This document shows, one piece after another, positions 1 through 5,751 of a DNA stretch of 5,751 bases. Every line of letters begins with the position of its first letter. The first letter of the stretch is position 1. The notes under the pieces were generated by a model. That model did no database searches. It saw only the letters and a list, made by a program, of their open reading frames with translations, and had not been told where the DNA came from. A program made the position numbers and the translations under genes. Location of the stretch: NCBI GenBank assembly GCA_015657435.1, contig JADLKH010000005.1, positions 205,771 to 211,521 on the forward strand, in the 5' to 3' direction. The stretch comes from Synergistales bacterium. Lineage in GTDB: Bacteria; Synergistota; Synergistia; Synergistales; 79-D21.

Positions 1-195
1 GGTGAAGTTCTTCCTGCGGAACTGGGAGAAGCGGAAAAGGCGATTGCTCCCTGGATCCTCCAGCCCGAGGATGTGTTAAGCTACGTCCTGTTCCCGGCTG
101 TGGCCAAGGATTTTCTCGTCCGGAAGTTTGCGAAGGCCACAATGCGAGACGTGGGTCTTGAAAAACCACTCGAAGAGGGTGTTTACCCGATTTAA
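1..195 (+). CDS. C-terminal end of a pyruvate carboxylase subunit B / oxaloacetate decarboxylase alpha-type carboxyltransferase (5' partial)
   Basis: Frame 1 is open from the window edge to a TAA at 193-195 and gives 64 residues. The stretch EDVLSYVLFPAVAKDFL (residues 24-40) matches the end of the conserved PYC/OADA carboxyltransferase domain, where the family has EDVL-Y-LFPQVA-FL. These proteins transfer the carboxyl group between carboxybiotin and pyruvate/oxaloacetate in the cytoplasm. After this motif comes a tail of about 24 residues. There is no biotinyl domain and no AMKM biotinylation motif, so the biotin carrier must be a separate protein, unlike oxaloacetate decarboxylase alpha chains with a fused C-terminal biotin domain. 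The TIM-barrel catalytic part lies upstream of the window. The 65-bp gap to the next gene makes co-transcription possible but unproven. The family call rests on a short segment; which enzyme of the group it is cannot be told. Confidence 0.72.
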   Translation, partial: GEVLPAELGEAEKAIAPWILQPEDVLSYVLFPAVAKDFLVRKFAKATMRDVGLEKPLEEGVYPI

Positions 196-260
196 AGGCG
201 GTTGGACCCGAAGTCGGGCTCTTCGAAAATTTATCGAACCATATAAGGGGGAAATGCGTC

Positions 261-497
261 ATGAACACCGTAGAAACGATCCAGAAAGTCATTGAAGAAG
301 AAATCAAACCAGCCCTCCAGTCCCATGGCGGAGACATCGAGTTCATCGGCTTCGAGGAAGAAGCCGGGCAACTTTCGGTGAGGCTTGTCGGAGCCTGCGG
401 CACCTGCCCGTTCGCCCAGGAAACCTTGCGCGTCCAGGTAGAATCGGTCATCAAATCGGTTGTCCCTGCGGTTAAGTCCGTCATCCGGGAAGCCTAA
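261..497 (+). CDS. Stand-alone NifU C-terminal-type Fe-S cluster scaffold protein
   Basis: This 78-residue protein consists of a single NifU-like C-terminal domain. Visible hallmarks are the helix leading into IKPALQSHGGDIEF (residues 15-28, family pattern RP-L--DGGD), the strand-rich middle QLSVRLVGAC, and the cluster-binding C-x-x-C in ACGTCPF with Cys46 and Cys49. These domains hold a labile [4Fe-4S] cluster, usually bridged between two subunits, and pass it to client apoproteins in the cytoplasm. Full-length NifU and NfuA carry further domains, which are absent here, so this is the short form found in many bacteria. The ATG at 261 follows an AAGGGGGA ribosome binding site at 245-252 with about 9 nt spacing. 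The gene end overlaps the longest possible phoH frame by 38 bp. Client proteins cannot be told from the sequence; a nitrogen-fixation role is not implied. Confidence 0.9.
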   Translation: MNTVETIQKVIEEEIKPALQSHGGDIEFIGFEEEAGQLSVRLVGACGTCPFAQETLRVQVESVIKSVVPAVKSVIREA

Positions 498-1521
498 GCC
501 TGGAGTATCCGATTTCAGGCCACACGAGCCGAGGGAGGAATCCTTCATCGATAGACCGAGACAAGTCCATGTTCCCGCAGACTGCGAGGAGACCCTGTCG
601 CGACTGTTGGGCACCAACGACGAGAACCTTCGACTCATTGAAGGCCTCCTTGCGGTGCGTGTTTCTGCTAGAGGATTGACCGTTTCGATCAGCGCGGAAG
701 AACAGCAAACCGTCGAAACAGCGGAGAAGCTGTTCCTTCAACTGATGGAGGTTTGCCGACGCGGCCACCGAGTCGGCGCCTCCGAAATTCGTTATGCCAT
801 AGAGTCCCTCGGCGAGAGAGCGGATTTCAATTTGCTCTCCCTTTACGAGGATGTCATCTGCCTGACCACCAGAGGGAAACCTGTCCGAGCGCGCACGGAG
901 GGGCAGAAGGCCTACCTGGACGCCATGAAGGGCAATGAGCTGGTCTTCGCCATTGGCCCGGCCGGAACGGGAAAGACCTACCTCGCGGTGGCTCATGCGG
1001 TCGCTGCCCTCAAGTCTGGTCGTTTCAACAGGATCATCCTGGTGCGACCGGCGGTGGAAGCCGGTGAAAAGCTGGGCTACCTTCCAGGCGATTTGATGGA
1101 GAAAGTCGAACCCTACCTGCGGCCTCTCTATGACGCTTTTTTTGATCTGCTCCAGCCCGACAAGTTCCTCCGTTATATCGACAAAAGCGTGATCGAGATC
1201 GCTCCTCTTGCCTACATGAGGGGACGCACTCTCAACGAAAGCTGCATCATTCTGGATGAGGCCCAGAACACCACTCCCGAGCAAATGAAGATGTTCCTCA
1301 CCCGGATGGGCTTCGGCTCGCAGGTCATCGTGACGGGGGACATCACGCAGGTCGACCTGCCGGCGGGAAAGGAATCCGGACTCAAAATCGTCGAAACAGT
1401 CCTTGGCGGCATACCCGGCATCGCCTTCATCCGATTCGGACATGGCGACGTGGTGCGCCACGAACTGGTCCAGAGAATCGTGCGAGCCTATGAATCCTAT
1501 GAACAGAGCAGGCAGGGTTAA
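460..1521 (+). CDS. ybeZ: PhoH family ATPase (YbeZ-like), partner of YbeY
   Basis: Counting from the TTG at 460 the product has 353 residues. A small N-terminal nucleic-acid-binding-type domain (about 45-100) contains LLGTNDENLRLIE. The P-loop ATPase domain (about 145-345) contains EGQKAYLDAM, Walker A GPAGTGKT (166-173), LVRPAVEAGEKLGYLPGD (194-211), PLAYMRGRTL, Walker B IILDEAQN (263-270) and VTGDITQVDLP (291-301). This is the signature of PhoH/YbeZ proteins, cytoplasmic ATPases linked to RNA metabolism that associate with the endoribonuclease YbeY, encoded one gene further on. The start is uncertain. TTG460 is the only standard start upstream of the conserved domain, but it lacks a ribosome binding site and residues 2-29 look unlike the family. 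A strong site at 533-540 points instead to ATC at 547 (residue 30), giving 324 residues. I keep 460 as the outer limit because coupled starts are also seen downstream. The 3' end overlaps pgpH. Confidence 0.93.
   Translation: MSLRLSPSSGKPKPGVSDFRPHEPREESFIDRPRQVHVPADCEETLSRLLGTNDENLRLIEGLLAVRVSARGLTVSISAEEQQTVETAEKLFLQLMEVCRRGHRVGASEIRYAIESLGERADFNLLSLYEDVICLTTRGKPVRARTEGQKAYLDAMKGNELVFAIGPAGTGKTYLAVAHAVAALKSGRFNRIILVRPAVEAGEKLGYLPGDLMEKVEPYLRPLYDAFFDLLQPDKFLRYIDKSVIEIAPLAYMRGRTLNESCIILDEAQNTTPEQMKMFLTRMGFGSQVIVTGDITQVDLPAGKESGLKIVETVLGGIPGIAFIRFGHGDVVRHELVQRIVRAYESYEQSRQG
533..549 (+). promoter_or_regulatory. Ribosome binding site before a possible non-canonical ATC start of the PhoH gene
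   Basis: GGGAGGAA at 533-540 contains a complete GGAGG core (534-538), one of the best Shine-Dalgarno matches in the window. In the phoH frame, eight bases after the core lies ATC (547-549), followed by codons reading DRPRQVHV, about where family proteins usually begin. No ATG or GTG is available nearby in that frame. Either the gene starts at ATC, a very rare start codon, or the base was ATG in the original genome, or the site is fortuitous and translation starts at TTG460. Confidence 0.5.
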
Positions 1522-3550
1522 GTTTCCGACCCTCGGCAACCTTGGGGAATTCGATATCGATTATTGGACCCTAAGAGCGGCGTTGCTTTCCGTCGTGGTC
1601 CTTCTCGTTCTCCTTGGCTGGTGGCTGGGTGAAAACAGGCACGGTTACCGCCTGGGGGAACCCTCTCCCCGCACCTACGTTGCCATCATGAACACCACGT
1701 ACCTCGACGAGGACAGCACCGGCCTTCTTCGTCGGCTGGCGGCCGACAACGTCGTTGCGGTCATGACGAAAGACACGCATGCCGAGAGACGGATTCGCAA
1801 TTCGCTTGAACAGCTTTCCCGCTGGAACGGGATCGAGGGGTTTTCTCAGACACTGAGGGATTTGCTCTCTTCGATGACACCGGCCCGGCGAGCCCGGATG
1901 CTGCACCTGGCTCGGGACCTCGGGCTTTCCATTCTCGAGGATAAGGACTGGGGCAACGACATTCAGTCGAAACTTTGGGACCGGATCATGCGGCTCCCCA
2001 TTCCTCGAGCCGAACAAAACGCCGTGTTCCAGATCCTGGAGGAGCTTTTCAAGGAACCCGTCCGGATCGATGACGAAGCGACCCAAAAGCTGAAGCGCGA
2101 AACCTCAGAAAAAGTTGAACCTGTGGTCCGAATGCTGTATCCAGGCGACCTGATCGTCGCCCGCGGAGAGGTGATCACCCCTCAGAAGTTCCGGTTGCTT
2201 GAGGCTCAGGGTTACCCAAAGGGCGACCTTCCATACCGACCCCTTTTCTTCGTGATCCTGTCGGTTTTTTTGTGGAGCATGCTGCCGACCTTTTATGCGA
2301 CCCGAAAACAGCTACTCCTTTCCCGGCGTGACCTGGTTTTCGTTTCCTGCCTCCTAAGCGCAGGCTGGACCATTCAAGTCAGCTCGGTCCTGTTCAAGGC
2401 GGATACCCTGGCGTTTCTTCCGCTTTTGGGATGGCTGAACCTGACGCTCCCCGTCCAGATCGCCTTCCACATCGCTATGGGCGGGGTCGTGATCGGAGCC
2501 ATGCTCTCCTATTCCGGATCCATGGCTCAACTCGTTCTTTGGGGCCTATCCGGAATCGCTGCTTCCATCACCGGTTATCTCGTTTTCAGGGGATCATCAA
2601 CCCGACTGGATCTCTGGAAACAGCAATGCATCATGGGACTTTCCGCCGCTGTTGCGGCAACGGCAATTCGCTGGTGGCTGGGACTCCCCTTGAACAGCAG
2701 CATTATCGGAGTCTACCTGATCGCCGTCCTGGCCTGGGGAACCTTCACGGTCGCCCTGTTGCCGATGCTCGACACGATGTTCGACATTCTCTCCCCCCTG
2801 AGGCTGATGGACCTAAGCCATCCCTCCAACCCGCTTCTCAAGCGGCTTCAGATGGAAGCCCCGGGGACCTATCACCACACGCTCATGGTCGGCACCTTGT
2901 CCGAGGCAGCCGCGGACTCTCTTGGACTGGACAGTCTTTTGGTCAAGGCGGGAGCCTATTTTCATGACATCGGCAAACTGAAGCGACCGCAGTTTTTCGT
3001 CGAGAACCAGATCTCCGGGGAGAACCTGCACGATGAACTGAATCCGTCCATGTCGGCACTCGTGATTCTCTCACACGTGAAGGACGGCCTTGATCTTGCC
3101 AGACGCTACAACCTGCCGACCCGTATACGTCAGTTCATTTCCGAGCATCACGGGACGACCAGCCTGACTTACTTTTTCAGAAAATCAAAGGCTAGAGGTG
3201 AGAATCTTCCCCGCGAGCAATTCAGCTACCCGGGCCCAAAACCTTCCTCGAAGGAAACGGCCCTTGTCATGCTGGCGGATTCCGTAGAAGCTGCCGTCAG
3301 AGCTGCAGGAGGAAGCATACGGGGCCTGACCGAGCTCAGAGAGACGGTTGAAGGCGTCGTCGAATCGAAAATGCTCGACGGACAGCTCGATCGAGTGGAT
3401 TTCACCCTGAAGGATCTCACTCTGATCAAGGAAAGCTTCATCCAGAGCCTTCGGTCCATTTATCACAAGAGGGACAATGTCGGTGCAAGATCCGCCTCCG
3501 GCAACCTCGAAGAAGGAAGGGAAACCGATGAAATTAGCGGTTCAGATTGA
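1490..3550 (+). CDS. pgpH: PgpH-type 7TM-HD membrane phosphodiesterase (probable cyclic-di-AMP hydrolase)
   Basis: From ATG1490 the product has 686 residues. A first membrane helix (about 27-47) is followed by an extracytoplasmic domain (about 48-250), a bundle of hydrophobic helices (about 251-427, the 7TM part) and a cytoplasmic HD domain (about 440-660). The HD domain has EAPGTYHHTLMVG, GAYFHDIGKLKRP, LSHVKDG, EHHGT and MLADSVEAA. Residues His463, His492-Asp493, His529, His553, His554 and Asp597 match in order and closely in spacing the metal ligands of Listeria PgpH, so the active site looks intact. Known PgpH enzymes cleave cyclic-di-AMP to pApA; that substrate is inferred here. The start could also be ATG1499; both lie inside the end of phoH (overlap 32 or 23 bp) with only weak ribosome binding sites, which suggests translational coupling. 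The 3' end overlaps ybeY by 23 bp. The frame stays open upstream to 1403, but that would overlap phoH by 119 bp. Confidence 0.93.
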   Translation: MNPMNRAGRVKFPTLGNLGEFDIDYWTLRAALLSVVVLLVLLGWWLGENRHGYRLGEPSPRTYVAIMNTTYLDEDSTGLLRRLAADNVVAVMTKDTHAERRIRNSLEQLSRWNGIEGFSQTLRDLLSSMTPARRARMLHLARDLGLSILEDKDWGNDIQSKLWDRIMRLPIPRAEQNAVFQILEELFKEPVRIDDEATQKLKRETSEKVEPVVRMLYPGDLIVARGEVITPQKFRLLEAQGYPKGDLPYRPLFFVILSVFLWSMLPTFYATRKQLLLSRRDLVFVSCLLSAGWTIQVSSVLFKADTLAFLPLLGWLNLTLPVQIAFHIAMGGVVIGAMLSYSGSMAQLVLWGLSGIAASITGYLVFRGSSTRLDLWKQQCIMGLSAAVAATAIRWWLGLPLNSSIIGVYLIAVLAWGTFTVALLPMLDTMFDILSPLRLMDLSHPSNPLLKRLQMEAPGTYHHTLMVGTLSEAAADSLGLDSLLVKAGAYFHDIGKLKRPQFFVENQISGENLHDELNPSMSALVILSHVKDGLDLARRYNLPTRIRQFISEHHGTTSLTYFFRKSKARGENLPREQFSYPGPKPSSKETALVMLADSVEAAVRAAGGSIRGLTELRETVEGVVESKMLDGQLDRVDFTLKDLTLIKESFIQSLRSIYHKRDNVGARSASGNLEEGRETDEISGSD
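3514..3530 (+). promoter_or_regulatory. Ribosome binding site and ATG that set the ybeY start
   Basis: AGGAAGG at 3514-3520 lies seven bases before ATG3528, inside the last codons of pgpH. It favours 3528 over the in-frame ATG at 3477, which would add 17 low-complexity residues and has no comparable site. It allows ribosomes ending on pgpH (stop 3548-3550) to re-initiate on ybeY. Confidence 0.7.
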
Positions 3551-4021
3551 CGACGAGAGCAATGCACTGCAAGAATCGGGGATCATGTCGCCGGAATATG
3601 GGCGTCTGGAGGAAATATGGCGGGAATACCTGGAAGAAATGTTCCCGCACCTCGCTTCTTCGGAAACGGTGAGTGTATCCCTGAAGTTCTGTTCTCCTAT
3701 GATGATCAGGGAGCTCAATTCCCGTTACCGTTCCCTCGATGAACCCACCGATGTCCTTTCTTTTCCGATGTGGGAGGAAAACGGCGTGTTCACCCCCCCG
3801 CGGGATGGACCGAAACCCCTCTCGGAGATATCGTGATCTGCCCGGAAATCGTCAGATCAGCCTCGGAGCAAGAGAACCGAGATCCGAGTTCTGATTTTTT
3901 GTTGATCCTGATGCACGGATTCCTTCACCTCATGGCCTGGGATCATGACACGGAAGAACGCGAAGCGGACATGTTTTCGGAACAGGAAAAGCTTTTAAGG
4001 CGATATCAAGAAAAGGTATAA
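3528..4021 (+). pseudogene. ybeY: Endoribonuclease YbeY (rRNA maturation factor), reading frame interrupted by a -1 shift at a C7 tract
   Basis: Two frames together encode one complete YbeY. The first, from ATG3528, carries LNSRYRSLDEPTDVLSF (about residues 63-79, with the conserved Arg68) but stops at a TGA at 3834-3836. The second continues as PLGDIVICPE and has the zinc triad HGFLHLMAWDH (H-x3-H-x5-H; His130, His134, His140 in the joined protein). One extra C in the seven-C run at 3793-3799 joins them into FTPPAGWTETPLGD and a 164-residue protein, a normal family length. YbeY is a cytoplasmic metal-dependent single-strand endoribonuclease for 16S rRNA 3'-end maturation and ribosome quality control. 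All catalytic residues are kept and no other damage is visible, so a homopolymer sequencing or assembly error is the likeliest reading. Slippage on the C run or a recent real mutation remain possible. The zinc motif has MAWDH where LGYDH is usual. The gene sits between pgpH and corC, as expected for a phoH-ybeY cluster. Confidence 0.88.
3793..3799 (+). other. Seven-C homopolymer at the ybeY frame break
   Basis: A run of seven C sits exactly between the last family-like residues of the first ybeY frame (FTPP) and the first of the second (AGWTETPLGD). Read as C-CCC-CCG at 3794-3800 it could let two proline tRNAs re-pair in the -1 frame. It is also a typical place for a one-base length error. 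Only a weak 4-bp hairpin (CCGA 3810-3813 with TCGG 3822-3825) follows it. Confidence 0.75.
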
Positions 4022-4035
4022 TCACGTAGCGATTC

Positions 4036-4057
4036 AAGGAGGACTGATCCCCAGTTG
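4036..4057 (+). promoter_or_regulatory. Ribosome binding site with long spacing before the TTG start of corC
   Basis: AAGGAGG at 4036-4042 is a near-perfect Shine-Dalgarno sequence. The only usable start in the corC frame is TTG at 4055, twelve bases after its end, longer than the usual 5-9. No ATG or GTG lies closer in that frame. The weak codon and wide spacing suggest reduced translation of this membrane protein. The 33-bp gap 4022-4054 holds nothing else recognisable. Confidence 0.6.
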
Positions 4058-5350
4058 GATACGGACATACCGAGTTTAATCAATCACATTCTGCTTCTGC
4101 TGCTTCTTCTTTTCCTTTCCGCCGTCTGCAGCTTCAGCGAGACGGCCATTACCTCGACGGGAAAGGGGAAGCTGCTTGCCATGCAGGAAAAACACCCCAG
4201 GAGCCGGAATTCCCTGGGGTGGCTTATCGCGAATATCCAATCCGTCCTCACCGTAACCCTGGTGCTGAACAACCTGGTCAACATTGCCGCCACCACGGTC
4301 GCTACAGCCCTTGCGATCCGGCTGGCAGGGGTGCGGGGCCTTTGGCTTTCCGTCCTGGTCATGACTTCACTGATCGTCGTTTTCAGCGAAATCCTTCCCA
4401 AAACCGTCGCCGTTGCGCGCCCGGAGGGACTCCTTCTAAAGGTTCTTTCCCCTTTGAGGTTTATCAGCCGCCTGATGTTTCCGGTCAACGCCGTGATCCT
4501 TTCCATCGTCCGCGGGATCGGGAAACTTTTCGGTGTCGACCTTTCCTCGCAACACCCCTTTGTGTCTCGGGAAGAGATTGAGCAAATGGTCACAATTGGG
4601 GGAGACACCGGTGCGCTTGAAGAAGAAGAGAGAAAAATGATCCACGGAGTGATCGCTTTCGAGGAAACCCGGGCTCATGAAATCATGGTCCCCCGAATGG
4701 ATGTCGTGTCGATCCCTCACAACATGACGGTTCTCGAAGCGGTCGAGATCTTCCAGGAACACGGCCACTCGCGCCTCCCGATCCATAAGGGAAGTCTCGA
4801 TCACGTCGTGGGAATCCTTTATGTGAAGGACCTGATCGCCTCCCTCGTGTCCGGAGAGGGGAACCTGCCCGTTTCCAAGCTGAAGAGAGAAGCGATGTTC
4901 GTTCCCGAGACGATGAAGATCGCGCAGCTTTTCGGGATCATGAAGGGCAAAAGGATTCATATGGCTGTCGTTGTCGATGAATATGGAGGGACGGCAGGGA
5001 TCCTCACGCTGGAAGATCTCCTTGAGGAAATCGTCGGCGAGATCCAGGACGAATATGACGAAGAAAATCCAGATATCGTGAAGGAAGCCGAAGGGACCTA
5101 CCTCGTGAAGGGACACGTCAACCTCGAAGACCTGAGCGATGCGCTCGACTATCCCTTCGAATCGGAAGACGTTTTCAGCGTTGCCGGTTTCATCCTCGCC
5201 CTGGCCGGAAAATTTCCCGACGAAGGGCAAGTTCTGGAGTTCGGCCCATGGAACATCGAAGTCTTGGAAGTGGAGGACCATCGAATCAAACTTCTGAGGA
5301 TCGATCGCCAGAGGGCCGCAATCCAGGAAGCGGAGGGAGATGACGAATGA
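4055..5350 (+). CDS. corC: CNNM/CorC (HlyC) family membrane protein with CBS pair, probable divalent cation homeostasis
   Basis: This 431-residue protein has three parts. The N-terminal DUF21/CNNM membrane region (about 8-165) begins with a leucine-rich helix (residues 9-22) and includes LNNLVNIAATTVATALAI (71-88) and SEILPKTVAVARPE (111-124). A CBS-domain pair follows: HEIMVPRMDVVSI and SRLPIHKGSLDHVVGILYVKD in the first, HMAVVVDEYGGTAGILTLEDLLEEIVGEI (split at about 302-330) in the second. The CorC_HlyC domain (about 345-417) closes it, with DVFSVAGFILALAGKFPDEG. Relatives are linked to Mg2+/Co2+ export or regulation, with CBS domains binding adenine nucleotides. E. coli CorC (YbeX), also next to ybeY, lacks the membrane domain that this version has. 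The start is TTG at 4055, the only one that fits. The stop overlaps the cdd start in ATGA. The ion transported cannot be told. Confidence 0.9.
   Translation: MDTDIPSLINHILLLLLLLFLSAVCSFSETAITSTGKGKLLAMQEKHPRSRNSLGWLIANIQSVLTVTLVLNNLVNIAATTVATALAIRLAGVRGLWLSVLVMTSLIVVFSEILPKTVAVARPEGLLLKVLSPLRFISRLMFPVNAVILSIVRGIGKLFGVDLSSQHPFVSREEIEQMVTIGGDTGALEEEERKMIHGVIAFEETRAHEIMVPRMDVVSIPHNMTVLEAVEIFQEHGHSRLPIHKGSLDHVVGILYVKDLIASLVSGEGNLPVSKLKREAMFVPETMKIAQLFGIMKGKRIHMAVVVDEYGGTAGILTLEDLLEEIVGEIQDEYDEENPDIVKEAEGTYLVKGHVNLEDLSDALDYPFESEDVFSVAGFILALAGKFPDEGQVLEFGPWNIEVLEVEDHRIKLLRIDRQRAAIQEAEGDDE
4193..4221 (+). other. Perfect 9-bp inverted repeat inside corC
   Basis: CACCCCAGG at 4193-4201 and CCTGGGGTG at 4213-4221 are exact reverse complements separated by 11 bases. 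The RNA could form a GC-rich stem-loop about 140 bases into the corC coding region, just after the first predicted membrane helix. There is no T run, so it is not an intrinsic terminator. A repeat of this size can arise by chance in a window this long. Confidence 0.4.
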
Positions 5351-5751
5351 ACCACCCCTTTTCGATCTGGCCTTCCGGGAAGGTTGACGCCCGAAGCCTT
5401 CTCGAAGCGGCACGAAAGGCGCGGCTTTTCGCCTACGCACCCTATTCCGGCTTTAAAGTGGGTGCCGCCCTCCTCACGGAACGCGGCGAGGTTTTCCTCG
5501 GCTGCAACATTGAAAATTCCAGCTACAGCCTCACCGTGTGCGCGGAGAGGGTGGCCCTGTTTTCCGCCCTTGCCGCGGGATCCGGGAAACCCGCAGCAAT
5601 TGCCGTCGCCGGAAGAGACGGCGTTCCCTGTATCCCATGCGGCGCTTGCCTCCAAGTTCTCGCGGAGTTCAACCCCGATTTTTCCATCCTCCTGGATGGT
5701 GAGAGCGAATTCGTGATCCATCGATTGAGCGATCTGCTGCCTCTACAGTTC
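5347..5751 (+). CDS. cdd: Cytidine deaminase, homotetrameric type (3' end cut by the window)
   Basis: The frame is open from ATG5347 to the window end (135 codons, no stop). The family order is clear: AYAPYSGFKVGAALL (29-43), GCNIENSSYS (52-61), TVCAERVALF (63-72) and PCIPCGACLQVLAEF (94-108). Asn54 and Glu56 bind the nucleoside ribose; Cys65, Cys98 and Cys101 are the zinc ligands; Glu67 is the catalytic acid/base and Arg68 is also kept. The enzyme hydrolyses cytidine and deoxycytidine to uridine and deoxyuridine in cytoplasmic pyrimidine salvage. LLPLQF at the window edge corresponds to the usual C-terminal LLP-F, so only a few residues are missing. Position 102 is Leu where most relatives have Arg (CGACRQ). 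The start overlaps the corC stop by four bases (ATGA), with GGAGG at 5332-5336. Association with phoH-ybeY clusters is common. Confidence 0.95.
   Translation, partial: MNHPFSIWPSGKVDARSLLEAARKARLFAYAPYSGFKVGAALLTERGEVFLGCNIENSSYSLTVCAERVALFSALAAGSGKPAAIAVAGRDGVPCIPCGACLQVLAEFNPDFSILLDGESEFVIHRLSDLLPLQF

Noticed and set aside
207..218. Small hairpin CCCG-AAGT-CGGG after the carboxyltransferase gene
   Set aside because: Only four base pairs and no following T run, so it does not support a terminator.
202..247. Possible promoter for the NifU-like gene (TTGGAC at 202-207 with GAAAAT at 225-230, or TATAAG at 242-247)
   Set aside because: The first pair matches consensus poorly. The second would start transcription downstream of the ribosome binding site and has no -35 partner.
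1403..1489. Upstream extension of pgpH to the first open-frame start at 1403
   Set aside because: It would overlap phoH by 119 bp, and the extra residues are an out-of-frame reading of conserved phoH codons.
481..1539. A 352-codon open frame on the minus strand opposite the PhoH gene
   Set aside because: It lies opposite a clearly conserved gene and its translation shows no recognisable domain. Long antisense frames are expected opposite genes with this codon bias.
2431..2967. A 178-codon plus-strand frame inside pgpH
   Set aside because: It is a shifted reading of the 7TM and HD coding region, rich in Arg, Pro and His with no family resemblance.
3477..3527. Upstream ATG for ybeY at 3477
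   Set aside because: It adds a low-complexity segment inside pgpH, whereas ATG3528 has a good ribosome binding site and gives a normal YbeY N-terminus.
3793..3836. Programmed -1 frameshift signal in ybeY
   Set aside because: The C run is slippery in principle, but no convincing stimulatory stem or pseudoknot follows, and YbeY is not known to use frameshifting. It is kept only as an alternative to a homopolymer error.
4436..5440. A 334-codon open frame on the minus strand opposite corC and the start of cdd
   Set aside because: The translation is low in recognisable motifs and mirrors the CBS-domain coding; both opposing genes are well supported.

Overview
The window is a tightly packed, one-directional gene cluster on the + strand. 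It reads as an ordinary chromosomal core locus of a moderately GC-rich bacterium. Gene content and order suggest a Desulfobacterota (deltaproteobacterial) genome, possibly Syntrophobacteria-like. That assignment is inference from a carboxyltransferase gene, a stand-alone NifU domain and a phoH-pgpH-ybeY block; nothing here fixes the species.

Layout: (1) 1-195 is the C-terminal end of a pyruvate carboxylase subunit B / oxaloacetate decarboxylase alpha-type carboxyltransferase. (2) 196-260 is a short gap with a ribosome binding site but no convincing promoter or terminator. (3) 261-497 is a 78-residue NifU C-terminal-type Fe-S scaffold. (4) 460-1521 is a PhoH-family ATPase (YbeZ-like) whose start is unclear: the only standard start upstream of the conserved domain, TTG at 460, has no Shine-Dalgarno sequence, while a strong one precedes an ATC codon at 547. 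(5) 1490-3550 is a PgpH-type 7TM-HD phosphodiesterase with all metal-binding residues. (6) 3528-4021 is ybeY, the rRNA-maturation endoribonuclease, with its frame broken at a run of seven C. (7) 4055-5350 is a CNNM/CorC-type membrane protein with a CBS pair. (8) 5347 to the window end is a nearly complete cytidine deaminase.

From the NifU-like gene onward the genes overlap or lie within 33 bp of each other, so one polycistronic message with translational coupling is likely. The core phoH-pgpH-ybeY-cdd order matches the well-known Firmicutes-type ribosome/RNA-processing cluster (there usually phoH-pgpH-ybeY-dgkA-cdd-era). CorC next to ybeY matches the proteobacterial ybeZ-ybeY-ybeX arrangement, so this locus combines both. 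The genes tie rRNA maturation (YbeY with its PhoH-like partner) to cyclic-di-AMP turnover (PgpH), divalent cation homeostasis (CorC/CNNM) and pyrimidine salvage (Cdd).

I see no mobile elements, CRISPR arrays, tRNA or rRNA genes. I found no convincing previously undescribed system. The points worth checking are the ybeY frameshift, the phoH start and the hybrid gene order.
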